Source: Halichondria panicea
Taxonomy: Eukaryota; Porifera; Demospongiae; Suberitida; Halichondriidae
DNA length: 64,000 nt
Reading direction: 5' to 3'
Assembly (NCBI RefSeq): GCF_963675165.1
Contig: NC_087385.1
Location: forward strand, 6,560,912-6,624,911
A program made the position numbers and the translations under genes. The notes under the pieces were generated by a model. It searched no databases, had not been told where the DNA came from, and was given only the letters and a program-made list of their open reading frames with translations. Of this stretch, positions 1 through 11,645 are shown piece after piece; the stretch's first letter is position 1, and each line of letters opens with the position of its first letter.

Positions 1-3000
1 TGTTATAAGGTTACAGGCAGGTAGTTTTAACAATGGGGGATTTAGGTTGAGTAACGCATTGCACAGAACAGGACAGGAGCCTGACCATATTGACCGCCAT
101 ATTGACCATGGAAACTACCGCAAATTTTGAAAATGCTGGTTGTGGTAACAGCGGCTACACTGTCAAGTCAAACCAAACCAAACCAACGGCAAACCCAACG
201 TACCACCAATGTACCACCAAGCAGTTGGTACACTGGATAATAGTGACCACAGCCCCACAAGTGGTGCAGAGATTGACCACTTACTCTCACCACTGACCTT
301 CCTTATCAAGCCACAAGACTTATCACTCAGTACAACACCAACTGGTTGACACAATGAGCAAAGACGATCATTGTTACCACACCAACTGGTTGACACAATG
401 AGCAAAGACGATCATTGTTACCACCATTAGACTATCAAAATGCTCATTGTGTCCATCTTCCAGTATGGCTAACCACACCAGCCCCAGGGGTCGATGTGGT
501 AACCACTTTGGTACAATGTCTGCCATTGGGAATAGTTCCCCAGTTCAACGCCATTGTTCAAAAATAGGCCATCTGCGGGGACCACCAGTGGCTAGGCAAC
601 AATCGATCTTATAGTCCACAGGGACAAGGAGAATATGATTATACACAATTGTTATTGTACTGGACGCATTTAAACAGAATTGTGGGGGGGATGGTTGGTG
701 TCGAGGGTTAACACGAATCCTCGAGCGTGTGCAATGGTCACAGCTCTCACCAGTAAACACAGGAAACCATGCAGCAGCATGCATCATGCAGGACACAGCG
801 CTACCTAACAGGTAGTGAGAGGGGGGGAACCAATGCAGCCATAATCAGGAAATGAACTACATGCTTGTTAGTGAAGTACTCATATACTATTTTCTAAACG
901 GACGTAGCAATTATGGACATGCAACTAGTGCATGCATAAGGTCAATGTATAGCAAGGTCAGTAGATGGAGTTACAAGAAGCACACACAGTTAAAGCAAAG
1001 GCTACATATCCTAGCTGACAAATGAAGGATCATAACACTTTTGGGCTAGAGACATTCTCAAAGTGTCTTGCGTGGTGGTGGTGTGTTGTGCAATCAAATA
1101 ATTATAAACCAGTAAGACAGTAGACTCTCACAGTGGACCACTTCCTCTCTATCCCAATACACTACTATCTCTACCCAATCTCATACAATCTCATACAGGG
1201 TATAATTTTGCCATGTGCTTGTGTAAACATACCCATAGGCGGTGAGTACATGAAATATATGGGAAAAAAGACCCAAGTTCCATTTGTTATTATCTTATAG
1301 TGAACATGATGAGCTACCTTGCTCAGGAATTACCCTAGTGTAGTAAGTCTATTAGCGGCCTTGCAACTTGAAGCCATATTTAGCGAACAGCTGATTGTTT
1401 ACAGAGAATCTATCACCACGTACCTCACCTAGGCAACACATACCTAGACACCAATTAGCCAGTCTTTCACTGGTATATACTTCAAGGCCTTAAAATATGA
1501 AATCATTAGGATTTAAAGTTTTCCTCATAACAACTAATTCATATAATTTATCATAGCTACAAGCCCACATATGTCCGGAAAGGATAACGACATTAGTAAC
1601 GCAAACCTCTATTACATTAACCTCTACCATAGCTTTGGTAGACCTTCTTTTCGCTGCTGCTTAACTACACATCACATGCATAACCACATGAATACTTAGC
1701 CGTAGTCAATAACAATAAAAATCCAATTATCATCACCAGCTGATTCTTCTAAACTCATACTAATGCTGGCAGAATGTAGATCTCCAAAGCATATCATCTT
1801 ACAAACAAAGAGCTACAAGGAACACATGTGCAACCAAAGTTGGACGCGTGGTCTCTTTGAACAGCTGACAGTTGAAGGACTCAAGTGGTTAAGATAAAGA
1901 GAGGCCATCTCCTAATCCTGTACCACAGTCTGGAATGCCAGTGCAGCTTGCTACACCAATAAATACTGAGCAGGTTTCATGCATTTAGTATATGATAGCT
2001 AGCTTATTTGCTAATGTACCTAAGCTACCATAATTATTTTATGGTCTTGCATATAATTATTGTAACATGTTACAGGCAAAGCAGGTCACCACAGAACCAG
2101 ACAGATAGGAGGGGTTGTGACTGGTCAGCTTTGAGATGGTTGCCTATATATATAGGATGTATCTTAGCTCCCATAGTAAATACACTGTAGCTGCTGAGAG
2201 TATAGAATGACATACATAGTAAACAAGAGTGTTGTCTCTACTCCTGGAGCATATTAATACTACTCAAGTTAAGTGGATGTAGAGTACAATATATGACACT
2301 AATATTATAGTAAACTCAGAATTCGTGTGTTTACTGATGAAAAGTGGTCAATTCTCAACTGTACAACACTTGTATATCTTCATGCAGAAATTATTGGCTA
2401 AAATCGTTCGTTGGTTAAAAACAATACTTGGATCTCTCAAATGCATTTGGAAGGAAGACATTATTATACCTCACAAATTAACTACTGTACTGCGAATTCG
2501 AATCACAAAACACAACAGAAGCATTTACTTGCACCACCTGGCTCACCTGGCTCTGATTGTTTTCATTCATTCTTCAAGAACCAGTTAGAGCCCCGCAGAG
2601 TTCAAGTCTGAATAAAGAGAGCCATACTATAAAGTAATTATGTTCACAGGTTGATGACAAGATACCTGTGTAATCTCTCACATCAGGCCCAATGGCTAAT
2701 AGTCTAGACACACTATGAGCTAACCAATTCAGTGGTAATATTGACATAATTGCATGTGGTAATTATGCACTTCTGTGGACTGTGTTTGGGACAACCTTCT
2801 CACATAGAATGGCTGCATGTACAATAGCGAGGGACATAGGAACCAGGGAAGAAAGGGAACATAGGAACCAGGGAAGAAAGGGCTCTCGATCAGCACTGAT
2901 TCTTACTAACTATACTAGTTCTGCTATTACAATACTAATACTGAATTAAAGCAGTCCCCCTGTGAATACACCACTGACATAGAAGATTATCTATAATTAT

Positions 3001-3878
3001 AGCCCCGAAATTTTGCTTAAATTATCTTTGCACTTTGCCTTGTCTTGGGGACAAAAGGTGCTTTAATTACCCACAAAGCCTCAGAGGTGTACTATACACG
3101 GAGATGTAGCCCAGGGATAGAGTTGTTCTGGTTTCCAGTGTTGAGATAGGCAAGCCACATAGAGGGTGTGCGTGGGCCTCACTCACCACAGGGCTCCACC
3201 CAAGGAACCCAACTCCACACTCTATCAAAACCCATAGCTGTCCCAATCTCTCTATCCTAGATCCTATAGGCTATCCTTGTCCACTGCTTCCAAATAATGG
3301 GCAAGAATAGTCTCCATGCATTATAATAACTATATCGATGTTGTGTGTTTATACGATCAGCTGATTCTAACCACAGAATCCCAGCAACAGCGCTTAATAT
3401 CGTTTATAACCATAGTTCCTTACAGTTACTAGGCGAGCACAATAACAGTGCTTGTGTGTAAGCTTGTTGCACTGTGCGGCCAAACCAGACACTTTAGTCA
3501 CATACCTTTCATGCACATGTATTCTCTCTCTAGCATTTTGATTCCCTCTAACTGATCAGTAGCGACAGTGTCTCCCTGGGTGTGTCCTCGTCCTCTTGCT
3601 GGTGTTAGAGAGCATTCAGTACCCCGGTACTCTTGGTGCTTGCTAGCATGTGCATGCGCTATGCAAGCGCTGAAAATAATTCAGTCAAAACAAGTACAAG
3701 TGCGAGTGCGATCCTGTCCTAACGTGTCTGCAAACTGCAGCCCCTCCCATTCTCCAGCTCTGCACAGCAGGTAAACAATACCAGGAGAACAATACTCACG
3801 CCAGTATAATTATAACCAATATGTAAACTGCATGTGACATGTGACATTGATTTGAAGATTTGGATAAAGGTCAACAAG
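1..3878. other. Gene-poor 5' flank, no recognisable gene
   Basis: I find no convincing exon chain on either strand. Open frames are short, without recognisable domains or consistent splice signals. The stretch holds a perfect 44-base tandem duplication at 337-424 and a short tandem duplication near 2835-2885. From about 3690 onwards it is the promoter-proximal region of the first P450 gene, and that part is duplicated upstream of the second P450 gene near 7140. An exon of a gene lying outside the window cannot be excluded. Confidence 0.5.
337..424. repeat. 44-bp perfect tandem duplication
   Basis: Two adjacent identical 44-base copies start at 337 and 381. It is either a recent slippage or duplication event or a local assembly artefact. 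It contains no recognised gene. Confidence 0.85.
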
Positions 3879-6427
3879 ATGTTGGCAGCTTCAGTCTGTG
3901 GAATAACTTTACTCCTCTTACTCTACTGGATATACAAGTAGGATCAATTTAGCAGTCCAATCACATTTTAGAGCTAACTATTTTGCACAGGGTATTCTGG
4001 GCACCATTTCAGGTCTTCAAACGTCTCGGAATCAAAGGACCGAAACCAGAGCTGATCCTTGGAAATTCTAGACTCCGACAGAAGATTGTAAGTGCGTGTA
4101 TACAACTACACAAAATAATAATGGTCTAGTTTATCCTCACCCGATAACCTAGTAAACAGGATGCCTCAAATCCAGAACACAGGTTATTTATTGCTACTCC
4201 CCGTAAACCTAATGATAAGTATATTGCCTGCGATCAGGACTACAAGTGTGTGTGTGTGTGTGTGTGTGCGACTAATCTAAACCCTAAATGTATATCACCA
4301 AGGAATAACCATTCATGTGTATGCATGTACACTGCAGGGCCTGATCAAGTTCCTCAGTTTACTCTATAACGATTATGGACCCATCTCTGGGTAAGAGTGG
4401 TGATAGTAGCTGATGCAACGTCTGCTCACATTTCTATATTAGGGATGCAATTCTTTCATTTTGACTGTTCCCTCTATCATCATAATAATAGGTTCTATTT
4501 CGGGATTGCTCCTCAACTTGTGATCTTTGACCTGGACATTTTGAAGCAAGTGCTAGTGAAGGAGTTCGACTCCTTTATGGACAGACCAGTAAGTTATATA
4601 TTCGAATTAATTTCACATGCACTAGCCATAATTATGACCTGCAGATATTCCCTGACTTATTACGTCGTAAGCGCTTACCTCGTGGACTACTCTTAACGCG
4701 TGGAGAAGCTTGGAAGACTTCCAGACGAACTCTCACTCCCACTTTCTCAGCTGCCAAGATGAAGATGGTGAGGCTGTGTTAATTAAGAGTATCAAGAAGT
4801 GTTGTCTATATGTGCCACTGGTGTAGGGGGAATAGTGTATCATACGTCACTGTCTTGTACATGTATGCACAGATGGTTCCCCTGATTGAGAACAGTGCTC
4901 AGGGTCTACTGAAGAGGATGGGGGAGATTGCCGAGTCTGGACAGAGTGCAGATGTCTTCAAGTAAGATGATGCAGTGCTTTGATGACTCTCTGCCAGATA
5001 TAGCTCTATCATTATGATGTGTTTTTTTCACAGAGTCTTTGGCTCGTTCACCATGGAGACCATTATAGCGACAGCATTCGGACGAGTGATTGACATTCAG
5101 GGCGGGGAGAATGATGAGCTGACTAATGCTGCCGACCTCATATTCAGAGGAACTGCAGAAGGAAACAAAACCTCTGCGGCATATGTACTTCCTCTCATCA
5201 GTAAGTCCTTCTGTGTATTTAGTATAACGTTGGATATATATATATACATGTAGATAACTTCCCCTGGTTGGTGCCTGTTTTGCGCTTCCTTATATCCCGA
5301 TCAAAGAGGGGGCTGGCAATGGAAACGCTGCAAGATACAGCCCTTAGTTTAATAAATGAGCGCAGAAAAAGTAGCCTCCAAGGAAATGTAAGTGTCTTAC
5401 TCCTATCATTCCGGTCGTTGTGTTGACTGCTATTATCCTCACAGTACAAGGACATGCTTCAGCTGATGATAGACGCTACTGTGGATGAGGAGGGGGAGCA
5501 GTCTTGTCCAGTCGGCGGTAAGAAACTGACCAACGAGCAGATTGTTGGTCTATGTACAGGGTTTTTCCTGGCCGGCTATGAGACCACTGCCAACACCCTC
5601 TCCTACACGGCCTACTTGCTGGCACTCCACCCTGAAGTGCAGGAGAAGCTCCAGAGAGACATAGACAGTTACATGGAGGACAACCCCGTAAGCCTCAACC
5701 GTGTGTTCTGTCAGTTAATTGTCTATTCTCTGCATGCATTGCTAGGATGCTGGTCTGTACGAGGCCAGTCAGGAGATCACCTATCTGGATCTGGTGGTGC
5801 AAGAATCACTCAGACTGTACCCTCCTGCACCAATGTTAGTGAAAGAAAATAATTGCAATTGTCCCTCATCTTTATGCATGCTTTCCTACAAATTGCACAA
5901 TAAGCAAATCACTTTTTATATGATTTGTGTAGGATTCTACGCCTGTGTAACAAGACCATCACCATCAATGACCTGACTATCCCAAAAGGAGTGTCCGTGG
6001 CCGTTCCTATTGCACACCTGCACAAGGACCCACAGTATTGGGAGGAACCTGACAAGTTCATCCCTGAAAGGTTCAATGGCATTGCATGTCTATATATATA
6101 GGACAGCTCACTGATGTTACCTTCTGTATAGGTTCACCTCTGAGGAGAAGGCCAAGCGCCCACAGCTGTGTTACATGCCATTCGGACATGGCCCTAGAAA
6201 CTGTATTGGTATGAGGTTTGCTATGCTTGAGGCTAAACTGGCTCTGATTGAAGTGCTGAGGAAGTTCTCTTTTGTGAGGGCCCCCGACACAGAGGTGTGT
6301 TCAGTTGTTGTGTGAGATGACAATGATATCATCCTTACATGCACTGCAGGTTCCCCTGGAGACTGTGGTAGGGATCACCATGGCTCCCAAGAATGGAGTC
6401 TTCGTTAAAGTTATACCTAGAGACTAA
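3879..6427 (+). CDS. Cytochrome P450, CYP3-clan-like (copy 1)
   Basis: A membrane-bound haem monooxygenase, probably of the endoplasmic reticulum. Thirteen exons: 3879-3937, 3991-4087, 4338-4390, 4492-4588, 4645-4767, 4873-4961, 5034-5200, 5254-5387, 5445-5687, 5746-5834, 5933-6070, 6132-6294, 6350-6427. They join in frame to 509 residues, a normal P450 length. The start gives an N-terminal hydrophobic anchor (LLLLYWIYK). Visible marks are the I-helix oxygen-binding motif AGYETT, the K-helix ExxR in [11 protein letters not shown], and the haem loop [10 protein letters not shown] with the cysteine ligand. The [10 protein letters not shown] segment resembles CYP3 and CYP5 families; substrate unknown. 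An AATAAA signal follows the stop at 6430-6435. A near-identical neighbour starts at 7314. Confidence 0.93.
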
Positions 6428-7313
6428 CTAATAAATGAAATGCTGTAGCCAGTATATGCATGGAATGACTTGCTTATAGTTGTTACTTTTGATTGAATAA
6501 TTGCGTGTTCCAGAAGAAATGCTCCTGATAAATGAACAATTACATGTGTACTGTGTTGTGGTGGATACTAGGATATGGGTATATAAAACAAGAGTTCATT
6601 CTAGTGGTGAGTTCATTCTAGTGGTATAAACTATGCAACAATTATTATGCAACATTCACATAAATCTACTGCACTGCATGTACTATATATAATACATGCA
6701 GTGCAGTGAGTATAAAACTGTGACATAAAAAATGTTCACATAATTATATACTGCACGTGAGCTATCCTGATCCTGGAACCACCATAGTATTAGTACCCCG
6801 GTAGACTACATACCGTATAGCGCGAAATTTTCGAGGGGCTTAATTTTCGTGGATTTCGTGGGTTAGCAATCCTACACGAAAATTAAGTCCACGAAAATCG
6901 TTCTTTACCTGCTATAACGTGCAAGATCTAAAGGCGTGGCTTCCGGTAAGCAGTCATTCCGCGAACATTGTGCAACGAAATGGCTTTTAGAGGCCAATCC
7001 ACGAAATATAAGTGCCTCGAAAATTTCGCGCTATACGGTAAATCCCTGGAACCACCATAGTATTAGTACCCCCCCCCCCCCGGTAGACTACATAAATCCC
7101 TGGAACCACCATAGTATTAGTACCCCGGTAGACTACACTTAGTGCTTGCACAAGTGTGAGTGTGATCCTGTCCCTAACATGTCTGCAATCTGCAGCCCCT
7201 CCCACTTACTTTGTGTGGACTTCTCACAGGTAAACAATACCAGTGTGTAAACTGCATGTGACATGTGATATATATCTACCACTGAAGATTACCTGTGGAT
7301 CGAGGTCAACAAG
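6428..7313. other. Spacer between the P450 copies
   Basis: Non-coding. It contains the 3' end of copy 1, a block repeated three times (near 6774, 7042 and 7094, with the shared words CCCTGGAACCACCATAG and TAGTACCCC), and a MITE inserted between repeats 1 and 2. From about 7140 it duplicates the region upstream of copy 1 (about 3690-3880), so the tandem duplication included the proximal promoter. Confidence 0.75.
6811..7040. mobile_element. MITE with 26-bp perfect TIRs (TACCGTATAG ends)
   Basis: The left end at 6811-6836 begins TACCGTATAGCGCGAAATTT and is repeated in perfect inverted orientation at the right end (7015-7040). The element is 230 bases with no coding capacity. The TA ends suggest a Tc1/mariner-type non-autonomous element. 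It sits between copies of a short direct repeat in the P450 spacer. Confidence 0.85.
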
Positions 7314-9662
7314 ATGTTGGCAGCTTCAGTCTGTGGAATAACTTTACTCCTCTTACTCTACTGGATATACAAGTAGGAATTTAGCAGTCTCACACATTTT
7401 TAGAGTTATAGAATCAACTTTTTTGCACAGGGTATTCTGGGCACCATTCCAGTTGCTCGCTCAGCTCGGAGTAAAGGGGCCCAAGGCGGAACCTTTTTTC
7501 GGCAACCTTAGACTTAGTCATAAAATGGTAAGAATTAACACACTCCTGTTCATCACCCTCCTCTCACTACATTCTTTAACAGGGATTGATGAAATTCATT
7601 GACTTTCTAGTGGAGAAGTATGGACCAGTATCCGGGTTAGATCAATCACGTTCCAGCCAGTTATTGTTTTTATATTCCTTCTCCTCGATCTTCAGGTACT
7701 ATTTTGGTCGACGACCTATCATAGTAATAAGTGACGTTGAAATGCTGAAACATGTGATGGTGAAAGAGTTCGATTCATTCGTGGATAGACCAGTACGTAG
7801 TTCATCATAGTTGTCCCATTTTTATGCTTATTTGTGCACAATCAATATAGGAAGTAATGTCTGTCATAAGGCCACATAAAGTTCCACTTACTCTGTTTCG
7901 ATCGCGTGGAGAAGCTTGGAAGACTTCCAGACGAACTCTCACCCCCACCTTCTCAGCTGCCAAGATGAAGATGGTGAGGCTGTGTTAACTAAGAGTATCA
8001 AGAAGTGTTGTCTATATAGGCCACTGGTGTAGGGGGAGCTAGTGTACTATACGTCACTGTCTTGTACATGCATGCACAGATGGTTCCCCTGATTGAGAAC
8101 AGTGCTCAGGGTCTACTGAAGAGGATGGGGGAGATTGCCGAGTCTGGACAGAGTGCAGATGTCTTCAAGTAAGTAACAACCGATTTTTCTATATAAATGT
8201 TGGATCACATGCATCTCTATAGGGTATTTGGGTTGTTCACCATGGAGACCATTATATAGCGACAGCATTCGGACGAGTGATTGACATTCAGGGTGGGGAG
8301 AATGATGAGCTGACTAATGCTGCTTCCAACATATTTCAGCAAGCAACAGATTTTAGGGTTGGATATTTGTTTTCATTTGTCGGTAAGCTGTGCTATTCTG
8401 TTTGATGTGAATTATACACTACATGTAGAACATTTTCCGTTTTTGGTACCAATTGTTGAGTATTTGGTATTTAAGTCTCAAAGAGGAAAGAATATAATTG
8501 CTATGCTGGATATTGCGAGAAACCTAGTGAACACGCGTAGACAAGAAGGTCATCAAGGAAAGGTATAATATACACCGATTTAAGACAGAACTTTGTTGAC
8601 TATAGTTGTATGCCCACAGTACAAGGACATGCTTCAGCTGATGATAGACGCTACTGTGGATGAGGAGGGGGAGCAGTCTTGTCCAGTTGGCGGTAAGAAA
8701 CTGACCAACGAGCAGATTGTTGGTCAAAGTACCGGGTTTCTTTTGGCCGGCTATGAGACCACTGCCAACACCCTCTCCTACACGGCCTACTTGCTGGCAC
8801 TCCACCCTGAAGTGCAGGAGAAGCTCCAGAGGGACATAGACAGTTACATGGAGGACAACCCCGTAGGCCTTACAATTATTAGATATACACAGACTATCAT
8901 TTATATTGTTTTGCAAATAGGATGGTGATGTCTATGAAGCAACACAAGGAATTAAATATCTGGAAATGGTGATACAAGAGTCTCTTCGTCTCTACTCTCC
9001 TGCAGCACTGTAAATAGTGCACAGCACTATAATTATGTGTGTGTGATTCGTGTATAGCACTGTACGCCTGTGTACCAAGACCATCACCATCAATGACCTG
9101 ACTATTCCAAAAGGAGTGTCCGTGACCGTTCCTATTGCACACCTGCACAAGGACCCACAGTATTGGGAGGAACCTGACAAGTTCATCCCTGAAAGGTTCA
9201 ATGACATGCTTGTCTATAGGATAGCTCATCCATGGTTGGGTCACTTCTGATCAAAGTTTTTCGTCGTTACACTTTTAAGAAAATCTCGTAATATAAATTC
9301 ATATTTCGTCCCCAATGGCTTGATATATAGGTCAGTTTCAATCGTTACTGACGTTACCTTCTGTAGGTTTACCTCTGAGGAGAAGGCCAAGCGCCCACAG
9401 CTGTGTTACATGCCATTTGGACATGGCCCTCGAGGCTGCATTGGTATGAGGTTTGCTATGCTTGAGGTTAAACTGGCTCTGATTGAAGTGCTGAGGAAGT
9501 TCTCTTTTGTGAGGGCCCCCGACACAGAGGTGTGTTCAGTTGTTGTGTGAGGTGACAATGATATCATCCTTACATGCACTGCAGGTTCCCCTGGAGACTG
9601 TGGTAGGGATCACCATGGCTCCCAAGAATGGAATCTTCGTTAAAGTTATACCTAGAGACTAA
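7314..9662 (+). pseudogene. Cytochrome P450, CYP3-clan-like (copy 2, frameshifted)
   Basis: Tandem paralogue of the gene at 3879 with the same thirteen-exon structure: 7314-7372, 7431-7527, 7583-7635, 7696-7792, 7851-7973, 8080-8168, 8223-8382, 8429-8562, 8620-8862, 8921-9009, 9058-9195, 9367-9529, 9585-9662. The anchor, AGYETT, QESLRLYSPAA and FGHGPRGCIG are all present. Compared with copy 1, exon 7 has two extra bases (TA, near 8255-8258) that give an in-frame TAG directly after METII, so the frame fails although every splice site looks intact. It is a very young pseudogene, a null allele or a sequencing error. The AATAAA found after copy 1 reads AATGAA here. Exons 3, 4, 8 and 10 differ strongly from copy 1, while exons 5, 6, 9 and 11-13 are nearly identical. 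Confidence 0.8.
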
Positions 9663-10088
9663 CTAATGAATGAATTGTTGTAGCCAGTGCATGGAATGAC
9701 TTAGTTTTCTGACATCTTAATAATTATTGTGTGGTAAATAATAATGAGAAATACTCATGCTATGAACAATTATGTGCGTACATGTGTTGTGGTGGACTAG
9801 CCTCCTTCACAAGGCCTCGAAGAAGAGCGGCCTGGGATCGAGGCTAGTGGTGGACATGCTGTAGTATCAAGAGTTAATGATAGTATAACTCTTGGTGGTA
9901 TACATGGGTATACTTTACACTGTACTCTTGGTGGTATACATGGGTACTTTACACTGTACTTATTATGAGTAAACTGCAACATAAACTTCACATACTACAG
10001 TACAGTGTACATGTTTAGACACAATAAGACAAATAGATCCCTGGAACCATAGTCTAACTATAGCAACATATTTCAAGTGTTCATTGCA
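9663..10088. other. Spacer with small fold-back element
   Basis: No gene seen. It holds a 53-base fold-back sequence at 9796-9848 with ends ACTAGCCTC and GAGGCTAGT, and a short tandem repeat around 9890-9960 (CTCTTGGTGGTATACATGGG twice). Confidence 0.7.
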
Positions 10089-10490
10089 CTAAACTACAAC
10101 ACAGCAGACTTGAAAGGTTTGAGTCATCAAAAAACTGAAATTTTCCCCATCTTTCATGTAGTCTACAGCAGCGTAGTTGAACAACTGGCTTCGATTTATC
10201 ACCTGTCCTCGAAATGTCATGCTATTAACGATTCCAGAGTACGTGGTGTTATTGCTAGCTGCACTAGCTAACGGGTTCACAGTTGCTTGCTGCTGAAGTT
10301 GCTGTGCGGTCGTATTTACTGCATACTGCTCAATTAATCGAGCCACATCTTCCAATGTCATGGTGCTTTTGGGATGCATCCAAACGGACAACTGAATGAT
10401 GCCTTCTTTGGTCACCCAAGGCTGTTGAGCATCTTCTTTGAAACGTGGTATTCCGGTCAGTTCTATTATACGAGTCTGTACACTACCCAT
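10089..10490 (-). CDS. Small intronless protein of unknown family, possible dual lipid anchor (copy 1)
   Basis: An open frame of 133 residues without introns. I do not recognise the family. The start MGSVQTR fits the N-myristoylation pattern (Gly2, Thr6). The end is CCVVV, so the last four residues CVVV form a possible CAAX prenylation box. Between them the protein is hydrophilic with no membrane segment. It shares blocks with the paralogue at 10829-11221: WVTK.G.I.LSVWM, TLEDVA.LIEQY, NSMTFRGQVI and YMKDGENFS. Conservation between diverged copies supports a real gene. A palindromic NRF1-like sequence lies at 10587-10600, about 100 bases upstream of the start. Membrane attachment is inference. 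Confidence 0.7.
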   Translation of the reverse strand: MGSVQTRIIELTGIPRFKEDAQQPWVTKEGIIQLSVWMHPKSTMTLEDVARLIEQYAVNTTAQQLQQQATVNPLASAASNNTTYSGIVNSMTFRGQVINRSQLFNYAAVDYMKDGENFSFLMTQTFQVCCVVV

Positions 10491-10586
10491 ACTGATAACT
10501 TAACTAGACAGGTTTGTTGTGCTGTTGTCAAAGGTTTGTTGTGCTTTTGTCAACCTCTGGTTGTCAGCCACTCCCCTAAAGCATAC

Positions 10587-10600
10587 ATGCGCATGCGCAT
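10587..10600. promoter_or_regulatory. NRF1-like palindrome ATGCGCATGCGCAT
   Basis: A perfect 14-base palindrome containing the GCGCATGCGC core that NRF1-type factors bind in animals. It is 97 bases upstream of the start codon of the minus-strand gene at 10490, a position suitable for a proximal promoter. Function is inferred from the motif only. Confidence 0.45.
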
Positions 10601-10828
10601 AAGACTTATCGCCCACCCTAATACGTAAGTGAGGTAACTGATAGACTGAACCCTCTGGACTAGACTAGACTGAACCAGTTAAAATTATAATTATTTGTAA
10701 CATTAACAAGGGCACAAATAATGATACGAACACATATTTTTCCAGTCAATGAATCTTTATAAAACACAAATGTACACAGAATATACACTGCACTGCACTG
10801 ATCTACAAAATGTTGATATAATTATGAG

Positions 10829-11221
10829 TTAAACCAAAACACAGCAGTGATTCTCAACTCTCTGGGTCATGTACAAGCTGAAATTCTCGCCATCCTTCAT
10901 GTATACAGTGGCAGGGTGGGTTGCCATCTCAGCTCTCTCAATCACTTGTCCACGAAATGTCATGCTGTTGATTTCACCATGGTAGTTTACTTTAGCAGCC
11001 TTTTCCACTGAACTGTTGGCTGAACGAATTTTCAGTTGCTGTGATATTTGAGCTTCTACGTACTGCTCAATTAATAGGGCAACATCCTCCAATGTTATGG
11101 TGGTGCGAGAATTCATCCAAACTGATAGCGCAATCACTCCTTGTTTGGTCACCCAAGAATGATCTGCATCGTCCTTGTAGCGTGGAGTAACTGTGAAAGG
11201 TGTTACGTTTACACTACCCAT
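10829..11221 (-). CDS. Small intronless protein of unknown family, possible C-terminal lipid anchor (copy 2)
   Basis: An intronless frame of 130 residues, diverged paralogue of the gene at 10089-10490, in tandem on the same strand 338 bases upstream of it. It begins MGSVNVTP and ends CCVLV, so the terminal CVLV again fits a CAAX box; the myristoylation fit is weaker because residue 6 is Val. The central blocks SVWMNSRTTITLEDVALL, NSMTFRGQVIE and YMKDGENFSLYMTQ are shared with the other copy. I do not recognise the family or a catalytic motif. Two intronless copies among intron-rich genes could reflect retroposition or transfer followed by tandem duplication. Confidence 0.72.
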   Translation of the reverse strand: MGSVNVTPFTVTPRYKDDADHSWVTKQGVIALSVWMNSRTTITLEDVALLIEQYVEAQISQQLKIRSANSSVEKAAKVNYHGEINSMTFRGQVIERAEMATHPATVYMKDGENFSLYMTQRVENHCCVLV

Positions 11222-11645
11222 GGTACTAGTTGAGAGATGACTGTTTGAGAACTTGGAACTTGAGATTTCGCTTTTGCAGTATTAATTGAATTCAGTAACC
11301 AGTTTGCTCTTCTTATATACAGTTTCATGGCACTCCATGCACACCAGTAAGTTCTCGTGGGTGATTACATATTCTGAATGTTAATTGATATGCTCACTTC
11401 CTGTGATCATAAAAAGCCATACATGAATAGCTGTTCCCACGAACTTTAGACTCACATGAGCGAACCCATTCACCCTACACATCCTGTGATGACGCTACTT
11501 CCACCTATTTGAACTTGTACATGTAACAATGACTGTATTATTATTAACATGATCAGTGACCCTAAATTCTACACTAAACGAGATAATCAAAATGCCACCA
11601 TAACGGAGATAAACTCAGCGTCCGTTGGACCTCAACCAAAAAATG
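11222..11645. other. Spacer upstream of unknown gene, downstream of POLD3
   Basis: No coding feature recognised. It holds the promoter side of the minus-strand gene at 11221 and the 3' flank of POLD3. Confidence 0.6.

Noticed and set aside
2008-2611. Short plus-strand frames at 2008-2190 and 2325-2611
   Set aside because: They are short, with no domain, splice support or paralogue; chance frames are the simpler explanation.
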